Source: Polytrichum commune (taxonomy: Eukaryota > Streptophyta > Polytrichopsida > Polytrichales > Polytrichaceae). From it: a stretch of DNA of 64,000 bases. The stretch is from assembly GCA_950295325.1 (NCBI GenBank), contig OX485809.1, positions 26,302,144 to 26,366,143 on the forward strand. The letters are read 5' to 3'. The position numbers and the translations under genes were made by a program. Below are positions 25,384 through 38,518 of this stretch, in pieces. The notes below the pieces were generated by a model. The model was not told where the DNA came from. It worked only from the letters and a program-made list of their open reading frames with translations, and made no database searches. How positions within the stretch are numbered: the first letter of the stretch is position 1; every line of letters starts with the position of its first letter.

Positions 25384-25500
25384 TGGCAACAAGACACACC
25401 AAAGGGCTCAAATCTACCAGAGCTGTACATTCTAGCCACTTGTTTGACACTGGACACGAGTCCAAATTAAAGAGCGCTGAATGAGGACGAGTCGGGCAGG
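25384..25500 (+). repeat. Dispersed ~110-bp repeat F, copy 1 (others at 26545-26650 and 26665-26790)
   Basis: All three copies contain a CAACAAGACA-like start (weak in the second), a segment like GAATCTAC-GG-TGTAGATTCTA, then GACACAAGACCAAAGAGCGC-TGAA-AGGA-GAGG. The second and third are nearly adjacent, making an imperfect direct repeat. Family unknown. Confidence 0.5.
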
Positions 25501-26544
25501 GGAGAGGAGAGTAGGGAAGAGTGGTGTGATGGTGGTGGGCCTGTCAAATCTTTCCGACAGCTAGATTTTGGAGTTCACGCACGCAGTGGATGAGAACGGA
25601 ATGTCTCATACTGCGGCATTCATCCTCTTGACGTGTTGTTCTGGATGAGAGTAGGATGTAGTGGATGAGGCTTGAGTGACAGGGCATTATCAGAAATAAG
25701 GACCCCAAAGGGTGGGAGTCCAAGCAGGGGGCCTTACTTCCAAATGCCATGTCTCAAGGGCCTCATTGCACGTAAAGGCATGGTCTTAGTATTTGGAAGC
25801 TTCCATGCGTCTTTTAAAGTGTTGGTTTGACAGAGCAAGAGCACTAGGAAATCATAATGCCTTCCGAAACTTCTCAAGGGAGATTACACAATGGGAGACT
25901 CCCTATAATAACAAGCAAAAACTAGGGCCAGTTCTTTACATAATAACTTAAAACATGAGGGGAGAGTTTGGTGGTGCGTTATGGAGGTATTGATTGGACG
26001 AGTGTGCATTCCAACAGCACATAATGCATTGTCGGCGTCTTTAGTTTTCTTTGTTTCAAAAATCTACAGTCCAGTACTTGAGTAGTTGAATTGATCAAAC
26101 AAAAAATTTCACAACGTCATAAAGGAAGGTGGAGGGAAACCGTGAGGAAGTACTCATAAGAATCTACACATAACCAACTCTACATTGATTATCCCAATTA
26201 GTGAGGGAGGGTCAATAGGGAGTGTGGGAAATTAGTGAAGATGATTCTTTATGTTATGAAATTAGTGCCACCAAAAGATCTAGGAAGCATTGTTCATCCT
26301 AATAATGTTCATTGAAAACAGTATTCATAGCAACACTATTCACTTTTGGTTATTATTCTTTTATCACTCTACAAACACCTCATAACGTGCATTAATTCTT
26401 TTTTTGAAATGTATGGTAAATGAACATGTATTCATGAATTTAGTATCACCCAGTAAGAAGTTCAACCCTCGCTAATTTGAACTTGGCAAAGTACTGTGTG
26501 TTTCAGGAATGAGTACCACAAGCACTAAGTGGGATAAACAATGT

Positions 26545-26790
26545 AGCAAGATGACACATCCAAGCCCAAATCTACCACGGATGTAGATACTAGCAACTCT
26601 ACACAAAGCACGAGACCAAAGAGCGCGCTGAAAGAGGATTGGGGGAGCTGGGGAAGACTAACTCTAGCAACAAGACAAACCCAACATGCTTGAATCTACG
26701 ACCGGTGTAGATTCTAACAGCTTGACACAACACAAGAGACCAAAGAAACGCTGGAAGAGGACGAGGGGGAGACCAAGTGGACCAGTTAAA
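26545..26790 (+). repeat. Repeat F, copies 2 and 3, nearly adjacent
   Basis: Two further copies of the ~110-bp repeat at 25384-25500, each followed by a GA-rich tail (GGATTGGGGGAG and GGACGAGGGGGAG). No coding capacity. The rest of 25500-27740 holds no gene that I can recognise. Confidence 0.5.
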
Positions 26791-27744
26791 TCTTGTCAAC
26801 GCCTAGATTTTGGAAGGTAGGCAAGTGGATGCCAAATTGCGCTCCAAATAATTGCAGGTGGACCCTAGCTAGGTTGCTCAGTGGGATTTTGGATGAGACA
26901 ATAAGCAATGAGAACGTCCTCGTAGGGGTTACCTATTACCTTGATTTGGGCTAGAGGAACGATTATGAGGAGGTGGATGAAAATATGCGGGATAAGTGCA
27001 TTGTTCATCCTTCTATAGAGGACCTGGATGATATATGGATGATATACGGTAGATGGATGGTGATGGAGGTTGGGGGTAGTTGGGAGCGGCACTTTAAGGA
27101 TGGCTGCTTGGGGGGGGGGACTTTATGAGGCTTGGTGGAGTATATGAGTACCGTAGTACCTTTACCACTTTGACACTTAAGTAAATTATTCTTTGGAAAA
27201 CCAAACATTCGGAAATTGTGTTTTTCAAAGTAATCTTTTTAATTGAAAGTTGTTTTTGTTTTTTCCCTTTCAACCCGGGATTTTGTATGTGAAAATGGAT
27301 TTTAGAATATATTGTTTCCTATAAATAGCCAATGTGGTGAAGGTACTTCGATATATTCTTTGTGGCACCTTAAAAATTATGCTTCATTGCCAAGAAAAGA
27401 CTGTCCCACAAAGGCTCAAATGGCCGAGTTCCCGGCCGGTTTTATATCTCCGAGAAAGCCCAATTTCATGTGGATTTTGTTTTCAGTCAGCCGCCACTTA
27501 CACGAAATCATGCATAACTTCGCAACCAAAATTAATGGGAACTCAAAAAGCATAGTGCGACTTCTAGTGCCCAAAGACTTACTATTATCTGAAATGCTTT
27601 AACTGTTTAGTTTATTAAATAGAAAAAAAAACACTTGTTATATGGTGCATAACATTATTCAATTGTTATTAGCCATTCCAATCTAATAATGTCAACTACA
27701 GTGTTTCATCTGAGTGTATCATGTTGAATTTGTAAGTAAGAGAG

Positions 27745-27980
27745 AATAAGGAGGGGTATGGTCCGAGACGACCCTAAACTACTGGATGATGGTGGAGAGA
27801 TACCCAAATCTCAAGGAAGAGGTTGGCGGTTTGATTCCCAACTGTGAAATCTCCTCTCTACTTGACATGAAAACTTATTGGGTGGTCAATTGCCTCTTGT
27901 GCTTTGGCGGTGGCATGTCGGCCTTCTGTCTCACAAAACAAACAAATAAAAAATAAAAAAATAAAAAATAAGGAGGGTAT
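27745..27980 (+). mobile_element. SINE with target-site duplication
   Basis: A segment of about 207 bases (27760-27966) is flanked by AATAAGGAGG(G)GTAT on the left (27745-27759) and AATAAGGAGGGTAT on the right (27967-27980), a 14-base target-site duplication. It ends in an A-rich tail of the AATAAAAAAT type. GGTTTGATTCC at 27828-27838 fits a pol III B box; the A box is weak. Orientation, tail and duplication fit a tRNA-derived SINE. Confidence 0.75.
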
Positions 27981-28096
27981 AGTTTGGAATACTATCTAAC
28001 TTTATTCCCATCCCCACCCAACATGCAATGATTGTTGAATAATGTTATGCATCCATATAAACAGGGGGTGAATCAATGAATGGGAAGAACCGACAA

Positions 28097-28272
28097 CTAC
28101 ACTAAATATGATATTTTGTGTCACCAATTCTAATTGTCTTGCTCCAACCTTATTGTAAACCATAGTATAGTGTCACCAACACTAAATGTTAACCCCACAT
28201 TGTTTGCCATTCCTTGTAAAAATTTGGGGGATTGTAGATTTACAGTGTTGCAAAATATGATATTTAGTGTAG
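28097..28272 (+). mobile_element. MITE, element A family, complete copy
   Basis: 176 bases bounded by a 20-base terminal inverted repeat with one mismatch (CTACACTAAATATGATATTT against the reverse complement of the right end). The interior matches 13490-13600 and 15100-15262. No coding capacity. The target duplication is not clear. Confidence 0.75.
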
Positions 28273-28279
28273 TTACAGA

Positions 28280-28465
28280 TGAACCAATTGAGTTTGAAAA
28301 ATAACCGGTTCAAATCCAAGAATTCAAGAAAAATACTAATTGATCTAGAGGAATTTACAAAATACTCCCTGATTTAACCTTAAAAAAAACCAAAAGATAG
28401 CAGCATGTAACCGGTTGGACTTGGAAACACTAGGATATCAACTGATGATGCCCAAAACCCTCCCT
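28280..28465 (+). repeat. Dispersed element B, copy 2
   Basis: Diverged copy of the repeat at 13787-13995, directly abutting the MITE at 28097-28272, with the shared words CATGTAACCGGTTGGACTTGG and AACACTAGG. Confidence 0.55.
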
Positions 28466-28636
28466 GGACACTAAGGGTGAGTGTTCACAACACATACCGA
28501 TGGGGAGGGCGAATCAGGGGAGGGGAGGGTGAAAATGTTGATTTTTATTGTAGAGCCCAAATATTGCTATTATTTTGGTTGATGTAATCCATAACTTGGG
28601 GTTTAGAGACCTTGAATTAGTCTACAATAAATATTG

Positions 28637-28850
28637 TATATTCAGTGTCACCATGTCTATTTGTCTTGCTCAATACTAATAGTAAGCCACTTGTGTAGAC
28701 GACCGACACCAAATGTAAAACTAACATTATTTGTCATTCTTTGTTAAAAGTTATGGGCTTCAGAGATTTACAATGTGGCAATTATCGTCACTTACCTAGT
28801 GGTTTTTCATCCATTTTTTAATCATCCGTGACCATATTTCATTCCATAAA
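28637..28850 (+). repeat. Dispersed element A, truncated copy
   Basis: Shares AGTGTCACCA, TTGTCTTGCTCAATACTA, AACATTATTTGTCATTC, TTACAATGTGGCAATTAT, GTCACTTACCTAGTGGTTTT and ATCATCCGTGACC with the other element A copies, same orientation as 13490-13705. Confidence 0.55.
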
Positions 28851-29155
28851 TTCCTAGGATTCAAAATATAACAAACTTTGTTCTAATAATCGGCATTGGG
28901 ATGAACTAAAAGTAAGTTACGATGACGATACCTATTCATAAGAAGTGTCATTAACAAAGCTACCATAGTGACATAATATACCATATAACACTAAAATAAC
29001 TACATTTAATGTAGTGAACTTGAATTGGGGGAATCACAACCAATCTACAGGAGGTCAATTTTTACTATGATCCCCTTGGTAGGTGTTAGAAAAACAAACT
29101 ATAACCTCGGAGATGTGTGTATACATGATACATGTCAATTTAATCTTATGTAATC

Positions 29156-29198
<43 letters not shown>
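29156..29198 (+). repeat. GATA tetranucleotide microsatellite
   Basis: About ten and a half perfect tandem copies of the four-base unit GATA in AT-rich intergenic DNA. Confidence 0.95.
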
Positions 29199-29200
<2 letters not shown>

Positions 29201-29889
29201 GGATGATAGAGTTTGATCTCATAACATCTATTGAGGGGATAAGCGTAAATACTCGTCCCATGTAACTTGGTTCATGATCCATTTTAGATTAAGTTTATTA
29301 AACTAATTTGGGGTCTCTAAACCCAATTCAAGGGTTAATTTTGTAAAACATTGCTTAAGTATAAACCCATAAAGTATTCAAGTAATGCACTCTATAAAAA
29401 GGGGTAATGCTTCATCCACATTAAATCCAAGGAGGACAATATATAAATCACTACATTCAAACATTGAGTATGGTGAATAACTTGGAACATTATTCAACTT
29501 TGAATTTAGAGTCTTTTCTTTTCTTTTCTATTTTACTCAAGATGGAATATTCTAGTGGTCATAACTTTTATGGATGTCCGTTAGATTTCTCCGAAATCGA
29601 ATGGCTGATATGCTAGCACTTCTGGATGCATGCTTCGAGATTCATCCCTTATATTGTAGCATCGAAATCTACACATATTGGGTCCCACGTGACTAAACCC
29701 TACCACCAAATAATGTTATCCTTAGAATTTTGATCATTTTTTAAAATATTTTTGATATTCAATTTAGCTTCAATTACCTTGCTTTAATCCAACTAAGTCT
29801 TGAAAGTTTTAAAGTGCGTCATGCTTTAGTTGTTCAATACACAACCATTATTTGAATCTACCGCATAATAAAGTAAAAAAACAGAAAAC

Positions 29890-30300
29890 GGTGAATGACC
29901 ACTACTAGTGCACTTGACTAGGTGCAAAATGATGCTTGTGTGGGCCCAAAATGGCTAACTATAAAAGTGGTGGCCCGAAAAAGATGCAATGATACGCTAC
30001 ATGCAGTGATTGGCTAGATAGGCCTTGTTTCACACCACTTGTGATCACTTTTGGGTGCCATAGAGTTAACCATTTTGTGTGCATTCGTATGCAGAGTGTG
30101 ATGTATTTGATGCTCACATTAGGAAGACTCTACTACACAAATAGGGGGTTTGACTTACAAGCCTCTTTTCAATAACGTAGCTAAATATTTACATGGAATA
30201 AAATTTCAAAACAACTCACATTCCTCATCATTTCTTCTACTCCATCTTGGAAAAATATTGCACGCATTTCAAGCCACTCTTTTTGGCCGAAGCAGCCTAT
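29890..30300 (+). repeat. Dispersed repeat E, inverted relative to 57190-57560
   Basis: About 400 bases match the reverse complement of 57190-57560, with shared words GTTTCACACCACTTG, GATCACTTTTG, GTGCATTCGTATGCA and CATTCCTCATCATTTC. Part of this also recurs near 16120. An old dispersed element with no recognisable protein. Confidence 0.6.
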
Positions 30301-33300
30301 TTTCACCATTTTCCGTATTTCTACCTTGGATGTTCCATTGCTTGAAACCCACTCAAAGCCCATGTGGAAACTAGAGTCCAACATTAATAAAGATGACTCA
30401 TGAAGCAATTCACAGTAGTAGGCATAAATCAAGCACAAGTTTGGGGGAGAGAGGGGCTTTACCTATTCCTATGGGACCTCATTCACGAGCCATCTCGTGT
30501 CTACTCTTGATGCATTCCTTGAAACGAAGCTACTTCGGTCTCAACTTTGACCAACTCCACGTTCATTTTTTGGCTAGGGATCCGTGGTGTCAATGTAAAC
30601 TTGACCATTGGGAAGGTGAAAAATACGGTGAACTCTTTTCTAGCTTCAAATGGGTATTTTTGAGTTTTTTGACTTCATAAATGACATAAAAAACCTCAAA
30701 ATAATATGATTGGGTCTAGGTGGAATGAATTGGCCCTCAACATGCAAGGACATGTTTTTGCTAAAGTCTCTTCGTTCATGATGGATGAGTTTATATAGAC
30801 ACCACAAAGCCCGTATTTTCATGCAAACACCTACAATACTATTTCAATATTTGCGTAACTTGCTTTCCAAGAAATACCTAAAACATATTGTTTTAGAGAA
30901 GGAAAAGCTATATCACCTTGTCATGCTATGATATGGGTACATGTGTTTCCATCAAAACTTTATGTATTAGCACTAGTACCCCTCTCCCATGCCAAAACGA
31001 TGGTCAAAATGACAGAACTACGTAGATTGGTAGATTAACGGCGTTTTCGAGGTCTGAGTGGCGACGTGGCCTCACGAGAGGCCAGAACCTTGTTTTGGGT
31101 GCCATAGACTTCTTCTCGACAAATGATCCACGACATGGCAAAAGCAACTTAAACTCCATCCGCACATTCCAATTGCAAACTTGTGATTGCACGAAGTTAA
31201 TGTATAAGTCTTCTTGAAGAAGGTTGGACCTTATACGCGGGCACACAACCACCTTTTGTTTCTCAAAACTTGAAATCTTACGTTAGCTATGACATATGCG
31301 TTCCATTCTCAAACATCTAAGTCCTACAAGGATTAATTTAAGATATTTGGGAGTCATTGTCCTATTTGCTATAGACAGTAGTTCACATGTGGGTTCAAGT
31401 TTACCTACAAATGTTGCTTGAAGCCCATGAACCAACTACCAATATGACCCAATAGGACTTTTATTTATTGACTCCGTCCCAAGCTTGAGATATAGGCATT
31501 GTGGGAGCATCACCACTTGAGCGGGTATAGGGACTGGATGATGAAATGTAGAGTGAATGCAAACAAGAATATAGTAGAGTAGGAGTTAGAGGTGAAATGT
31601 AGACCACGTAGAGTTATCCAAGACCTAAGTTAACACCCACTTTTAAGATAAAGGCATGGAGGGAGGAGTTTATGGACAAGAAGTGGTCAACATACTACCA
31701 CTTGAGCAGGTAAAGGGAGTTGAGAACCACGCGTAGGGTGTGTGCAAAAGAGCAGGAGGTGATATGTGTGTGTGAGACACCAATTTCAATATGTAATATT
31801 GGTTCAATCACGTCTACTTCAAGTCGTGATTGGTATTACTAATCAACCTTTATCCAACCCAATAGCTATATGCACATATTGAAGGACTTATGAAAACTAG
31901 GGGTCAAGGGTTCAACTAACTTATTGGGCCAATATCCGTTATAGGTGCCAAGGTTTGTGTGGCCAAGTAAATTACTACATCCTCCTATATGTTGAGCAAG
32001 GAGGAGGGGGGGGGGGGTCCACTAGAAAACACATTGTGGTAAAAGATGAAGTTTGCTAAAAAGTATTGGAAAAAAAGCACAATTATATGTGGATGACAAA
32101 TTATGACAACCATTGGGGTTTAAATTGTTTGAATATTAGATGACAAATCAAGGGTATGATTGGGTGCATTGCACATTGATGCTCTCCGTGATGTTGTTTG
32201 CTCTATGCTTGTTGGTTGATCGAAGGTTGTGGGGGGTGACACTTATTTTGTGCGCATTTAGTTTGTCAAGTTTTGAGAGGGGCCCTGAGAGTGTAGCAAT
32301 ATTTGGGTACAAACCTCAACAACACCCCCAACAAGGTTGTTTGTTTATATGGTGTATGAAGGGATGGTTGCTAGGGTTACACGCCATCCTCAAATGCCAT
32401 GAATTTTGGTACCTACTTCTAAGTACAGACTTGCCAACTCATTGCGTACAAACAATAAAGGTTTAGGTTGCAAACTTTGTGTGAGTTATTGTGAAATAAT
32501 GTCATGCTTCAAAATCATACCACAAGTTTTAGGCTTTCAAGGCTATGATTTGAGTAGGTTTAAGGGTGGTTGACTATAGCATTTGTGGTGACTATAGCTT
32601 TTTATAGGTGGAAGGTTGGCTATGTGTGTTATTGATTATAATTAATTGCCACCGAACCATGCAACCCTCAATTTGGCATACGACAATAATTTACTTAATA
32701 TCATTCAACCATGTTTCTCCTCCACAACACTATTCAACCATGAGGTGCCAATACCTTTCCATTCAAAGCAATGAGGACAAAATTTGGAGTAAACCTTGCC
32801 AATGCACCCAAATTCATGATAAACTTGGGCATAACTTTAAATTTTAAAAGCACCATTCACATGATGTACCCAAAGCCTTTAGAGGAAGGTCACTTGATTG
32901 TATAATCTCATAGCTATGCTAACTTACACCACACAACTAAAACATTACGATTCATCCCATACTAAAGATATTCTCAATAACATGTAAGATCATCAAAATG
33001 ATATAGAATATATCCATGTAAATAAGCTTGGAGGGTCACCTTGTTAGAATCATGTGATGTCATAATGGGTGCATTAAGCTAGATATTGCTTGGAGTGACC
33101 TCATATGAATGCCTCTTTAGTTTTTTCATTTGGGTGCTAAGTTACATATGACTAAATCTCTCCTTCCAAAATAATTATGTTAAGAAACACAACTCACATG
33201 TATGCAAAGCTTACATGGTCCATGCACCCATTCTAATAGCATTATTGGCATATACCAGGGAGAGAATGAGTGAAGCACGTATATCATAGCATTTGGAAAA

Positions 33301-33785
33301 TTTGAGGCATGTACTATATGTGATAGACCACTTATTGTAAGGTGCTTCATGAACTATCTTTTTAATGTTGCCGTGCTATAATTTCCATGCATGACTCCTA
33401 AACCCTAATTTGGAGCATGAATCTATTTATGGTGTATTACATGGCACATGGTAACTATGACATTTGGTTTACACACAACCACAAAGTAATTCGTACAATA
33501 TGACCCAAAATGACATTATACCTTAAGCATCCAACAAGCCAGATTGGACCTCTTTCTACACAAAAACATGTATTTGAATCACATATTTTTCATTTCTAGG
33601 TAATTGTGTCAAAGCGAACTATCTAAATTTATGATATTTTTCAAGTGCAATACCCAATCACATGCCCCCTTGAACTCCACAACCCCCGCGACTTAATATT
33701 TGGGCCCCATAGTAGCGCCTACTCCACCTAGTGGGCCGGAAGAGGCCTAGCCCACCCACCAACTCTCAAGCCATAATCGAAACAA
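30301..33785. other. Intergenic, no gene recognised
   Basis: ORFs of 80-108 codons occur on both strands (for example 30393-30680, 31004-31252, 32140-32466) without family features, splice context or conserved motifs. A G10 homopolymer lies near 32010. Probably decayed transposon sequence. Confidence 0.5.
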
Positions 33786-33789
33786 TACA

Positions 33790-34475
33790 CTAGGCCATAA
33801 TGGTGTCACACACATACCGTGAGGCCCTTACCAATCTCATCCTATCAGATGAAGATTGGTATAATAATTGACACCCCCTCATCAGCCCCATCCAGACACC
33901 CAAATACTTACCCACCTCGACCCATACATCCTCAAATACTACCCCAACTAGGTTTTCAAATATACCTAACCAAAACAAAAACCCAAAATAATTACGATCC
34001 TATGTATACACCAATTCACGAGTCTCTCTATTATCCTCATCTTCGCCAAAAGATTCAAATATTGTCTCGAAGCCGCATTACAACTAACATAACTACCCTC
34101 ACATAAAATCCCAAGCCACTAGATACACCCACCAAGGTCACCCTATCCAAGAAATGGAAACACACCCACACCTACTACTCTTATAACCCTTCCCCCTCCC
34201 CACCTCGTTTTACACACAACCATAATACAAATATCCCACCACACATACTTACTACACAAATGGTTCATTCACCCCCCCCCCCCCCCCCTTGCCAGGGCAA
34301 TGAAGGCATTGCCGGTCTAGTCATCTACCACCATGTCAATAACATCCAACACGCCTATAGACTCCATGGCAGACAAAATATCCTCCACTCAAAATTAACA
34401 TCCATCCACATAGCTTGTTATTCCATAGACGCCAAGGTTGAAAAATTGTTGTGGAGGAGAAACATGATCAAATGA
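33790..34475 (+). mobile_element. LINE (non-LTR retrotransposon) remnant with RNase H-like region
   Basis: Plus-strand frames, interrupted by stops and frame changes, read like a degraded LINE polyprotein: REALTNLILSDEDWYNN near the start, then a proline-rich linker, YTNGSF (RNase H TDGS-like motif), a C-homopolymer of about 17 bases, then GNEGIAGLVIYHHVNNIQHA and YRLHGRQNILHSKLTSIHIA, which resemble the RNase H domain of plant LINE elements. It is non-functional. A related C-terminal piece lies at 56633-56881. Confidence 0.6.
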
Positions 34476-34853
34476 GATTGGACTTGAAGGTACGGGCCTT
34501 TTGTTTCCAACCATGACGGTCCTCGACCATTATGTTGCATCTAGATGTTATACATTCACTCTACAACAATATTGTTCCACTGGCATTCTTGAGATTATGT
34601 TGGATTAATGACAACACAATTCAAAATGAAGGAGTTTTAAAGAGTTCAACATATCAATCCTTGAACCAACATTAATTTTAGGCATGTAGGAACTCATTGA
34701 AGAGTTATTCATAAGGAGTCCCAAATTCCCAATGATTTACTCATTGAAGAAGTTTATAAATACACCACAAGGACGACTTGAATGATCCGAGGATTATGTT
34801 CACCAACGATGCCAAGGTGCTCACAAGCACCTTCCAGGATACCCATGATCACA

Positions 34854-35066
34854 TTATTGAATGCCACCACGGCCACATCCGATGGGTAGTTGTATGTATG
34901 TGCCTTTGACCAATTTGTTATTCACTTCAAACGTGAGTTTCTTGAGAACATCGTAGACGTTCTTGCAAGAAACATAGTGACAACTCACTTGGGTGGCCAT
35001 GGCCATGGCTGCAAGAAGTATCTGCAAGAAGTATGAACATGAAAGTAGGCTTGGCACGGAAACCAT
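34854..35066 (-). pseudogene. Truncated copy of the small secreted-protein gene
   Basis: A 70-codon frame starts at 35066 with a hydrophobic leader and the same MAMATQ-SCHYVSCKN junction seen in the intact gene at 47301-47681. A stretch just after the first cysteine pair is deleted, so the frame runs from CKNV directly into VYDVLKKLTFEV and stops at 34854. The promoter homologous to the TATA-containing one of the intact copy is here degraded (CTTGTATGC in place of CTTATATAC). Most likely a pseudogene and the oldest-looking coding copy in the array. Confidence 0.6.
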
Positions 35067-37504
35067 TGGATTGGGTGTCTGAGTGCTGGAACTCTGAGAC
35101 GGTTGTGGTTGCAAATTTGACAATTATATATAGAAAGTTGATAACAATAAATAATGAACTCCAAGAGCTTGACATCTTGTATGCATGTCTAAGGGTGAGT
35201 TTCCATGTAGGTCGCTCACCCACCAAATTTTGGTGGGACTGAGGACAAATGTAGATGGAATATGACGGAGTGGTGTTCATATGTGCTAATCAACTATTGC
35301 TAATTCAAGTGTCTAGGGGATGCGTGGAACTCTACTGGCCCAAGATCATTACCCTCCACATTCTAGTAGGCCACCAAAATGTGGTTGGGTGATTACTTCT
35401 GCTTATCTACACGAGAAGACCTCCAACCCATTATTTTTTAGAATCTAGTTGGGGAGCGGCCTACATGGGAACTCACCGAGTGGATCCGAGTCCCTCCATG
35501 TAGCCATGATCATCTACCTCAAGAAACCATGTTAAGCGCCCTGCATCTCCAGCTTTACGAGGCGCCCAACTTTATTATGATCACACTACTATTATGAGGC
35601 AGTGAAGGAAGTGTTGCATTGCATCGAATTCCTTTCTAACAACACAACATACAAGTTGTTTTGCATGGGAAGTATATATACCACACTGCATTCGGAATCG
35701 GATTCCGATGACTAGGTGTGTGACCAGTAAGCAATGACACAATAGCAAAGAACAACCACTGTTTTTGACTTGAGGTCATATCACAAATTATTGAGGTCGT
35801 CAAAAGTGAAATGTACCATATTAATTGGTCGAAATGAATGATAATCTCGTAAAGTCAGGGTTTTGCATGTCAATGTCTCAGATGAAACTTTGGAAGTTAT
35901 CAACCAAGAATACCCTTGATTGAAGTTCATGTTGGACAAATGTTTATGGACTTGGGCATGAAAGTCTTCATTACATGTATTTTTTCCACCATGCATGGCT
36001 TTCAAAATGGTGTGGTGAAAATGGAAGACTTTCAAATGACAAACCCCTACATGTGCAGAGATTTTATAGTAAATAAGCATGTTAATTTGTAGTTCTCTTA
36101 ACACAATCTATGCTCTAACATCAAATAAATTGAATTCTTGCAGTAAAAAAGGTCAAAAGTGAACTTCTCATGCATTTTGACCAATTAATGTGATGCATAC
36201 TAACTCTAAAATGAGGTGCACACCTATTTGTGAGTACCGTATGCTCTGTACATGGCAAGGTTTGCATTCAAGAATGGACACCAAGAAAACATGTCTTACA
36301 ATGACATTCGACTATGTCTCCAAAAATGTTAGGTTCAAGTAGTATGATAATGGAAAGGGTCCACATCACCACTTTGAGAGAAAAACAATTTCCTACTTTG
36401 ATCATCTATAGCCTCTGCATCTCATCTCCAAAATTTGAAGTTTCAAATGACTACCTACTCAAAAATTTGAATCACTACCCTATCTTATTCAATGGCTATA
36501 ATTATATCCATCATTTGAACTTGGCATTGTCCATAATAAGGCCACATGTGTCATGACAACCTACTAAATTGCATGGTGATGTTGTGTTCTTGCCATGCTT
36601 AAGATATTGTGTGCTTTGATATAATTGAGAAAAAAGAACCATTGGAACAAAACAAGCCAATATAGTCATACACAACCATGAGTAGGCAATTGACGATATG
36701 CAAAAACTACAATGCACTTTAGGAGTTCAAAAATTTCAACCTTCCCATGTTCAACATGAGATTTGGGATGACATGAGAACGTTCTAAACATACACCGTTT
36801 TGGCAAGGGGCATTGATGCACAAGTCTATGGTCTATACTTTTACATGTTGTATATGAGGCATGCACTAATACATGTGCACCATCTTAGTCCCAAGATGCC
36901 TCAAAACCTCCCTCCTAGAATAGATCAACTTCTAGGGTTTCGATGATGTGGATTTGTTATACAAAAGCTTATGGAATTGGGTTGTGCAACATAAATGCGT
37001 TGTTGTATGTCGTAGAAGGTCAGCCACATGATGTGATCATGTGTACTTTCAACACATGCCATAGAGGGTGCAATCCTCAACCACTGGAGTGAGACTATAA
37101 ATGAGAATGTGAACTTTAACACCCCTTCAAGCCCAACGTTGGAGCCAATGAGACTTGATAACACAAAGTCCACACCATAAAGGAATCAAAAGGCAGTCAC
37201 CATGAAAGCCATCCCAAACCTACGTTGCGTTCTACAACCTATGTTGGCAAGCCAAAACCACCACCACCACGACCGCATTGATTTGAACTATCAAATTCGT
37301 TGCACGACACATTAACACCATTGTGCATAAAGCCGCGTTTTATTTCTATATTTTATCATACTTGTTGACAAATTATATTCGAGCTTTAATTTGAGCTCGT
37401 GATCGGGCATGAAAGCAAGATAACAACTACAGTTAAAACATTGGAGTGGTGTACATGGAGAGTTGTACGTGAATGTTACCTGCGGATTTGGTTGTGGAAG
37501 AAGT

Positions 37505-37875
37505 TTATAAACACACTGGAGGGTTGGGGAATCTGCAAAGGATCGAGTCCAACAATGATGGCAATGTGCATGCAGTCACTTCCACCACGAGGTCCCCACC
37601 TAGTTCAAGGATTGTCACTGCGGTCACATCCAGTGGTAAATGGCAGGTGCATATGACCACCTTCCCGAGTATGTTCGGCACTGCAAACGTGAGTGTTCTG
37701 AGAACATCGTCGATGCGGATGTCCACGGTGAGACCCACCCCTATCACAAAGCCATTCACCGTAATAGGCTTGCAATATTGTTCGTGCAAGACACAGTGCG
37801 ATTGCCTGCCTGGACGGCCATAACCATGGTTGCCATGAAGGCGAACATGAGAGCAATCTTGACACCAGAAGCCAT
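37505..37875 (-). pseudogene. Small secreted-protein gene, frameshifted copy
   Basis: Paralogue of the intact gene at 47301-47681. From the ATG at 37875 it reads a signal peptide (MASGVKIALMFAFMATMVMA) and TVSCTNN, then loses one base relative to the intact copy (AACAATATTGC against AACAACTATTGC) and stops after 39 codons. The second half survives in another frame: YCKPITVNGFVIGVG to the stop at 37505. The TATA box (minus-strand TATATAAG, 37977-37984) is intact, so the locus may still be transcribed. Confidence 0.8.
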
Positions 37876-37976
37876 TGGAAGAAGCAAGTGTTGGAAGTAG
37901 GAGGCGGCTACGGTGGCAAGTTTGAGAGCTGTGCACAACTGATTGCAATGGATTATGAACTCCTAGACCAGGACAT

Positions 37977-37984
37977 CTTATATA
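37977..37984 (-). promoter_or_regulatory. TATA box of the frameshifted secreted-protein copy
   Basis: TATATAAG on the minus strand, about 100 bases before the ATG, at the same position as in the intact paralogue. Confidence 0.6.
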
Positions 37985-38518
37985 CGCTCATTCTAGGTGG
38001 ATCCCTCCACGTAACTTTAATCCACCTCAACAAATCAAATCATGTGAACATGCCTGCACATCCGCTTTGCGCGGCCTCCGGCTTTACAAACATGGGTTGC
38101 AAATGGATAGAATAACTGAAGGATGTGCCGCAATGCTTCTTTACTTAATTGCGATATCCCAACCCCACCAGATCTTTTGCATGGCAAGAGTAGCAACACT
38201 ACCCTGCAGTTCAGCAGGTTGTCACTGGGCATGTGGGCTTGTTGTGGCCAAATTCCAGCTCCATCAAAAGCCTTTGGTAGTTGGATTGTGCAACATGATA
38301 ATTCATCCGAAGTGCTCGGGAAGTACAGAATGCGCATTTACTACAAGTTCTTTGAGCACGTAAGGGTTTGACATTTGAAAGTATTCACTTTACAAAGCCA
38401 TATGTGATGGAAAAAGTGTCTTGCTTAAAATGACATCCATGTCCAAGTCAACAAACTTTTGTCATTATGAGCAGCAGTGAAGGCAAGCCGGTACCCTCAA
38501 GCAGGTATACGGGGAGCG

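Larger units (their letters stand above)
24443..25500 (-). promoter_or_regulatory. Promoter and leader region of the diacylglycerol kinase gene
   Basis: On the plus strand this stretch is C- and T-rich (GA-rich in the gene's own direction), with a CT microsatellite at about 25030-25062 and a GC-rich, CpG-containing patch at 25070-25370, as in the OEP16 promoter. Overlapping ORFs on both strands look compositional and match nothing known. No convincing TATA box was seen. Confidence 0.45.

Noticed and set aside
25075-25470. 131-codon plus-strand ORF near the kinase promoter
   Set aside because: GC-rich stretch with equally long frames on the other strand, arginine/alanine-rich text, and no conserved motif.
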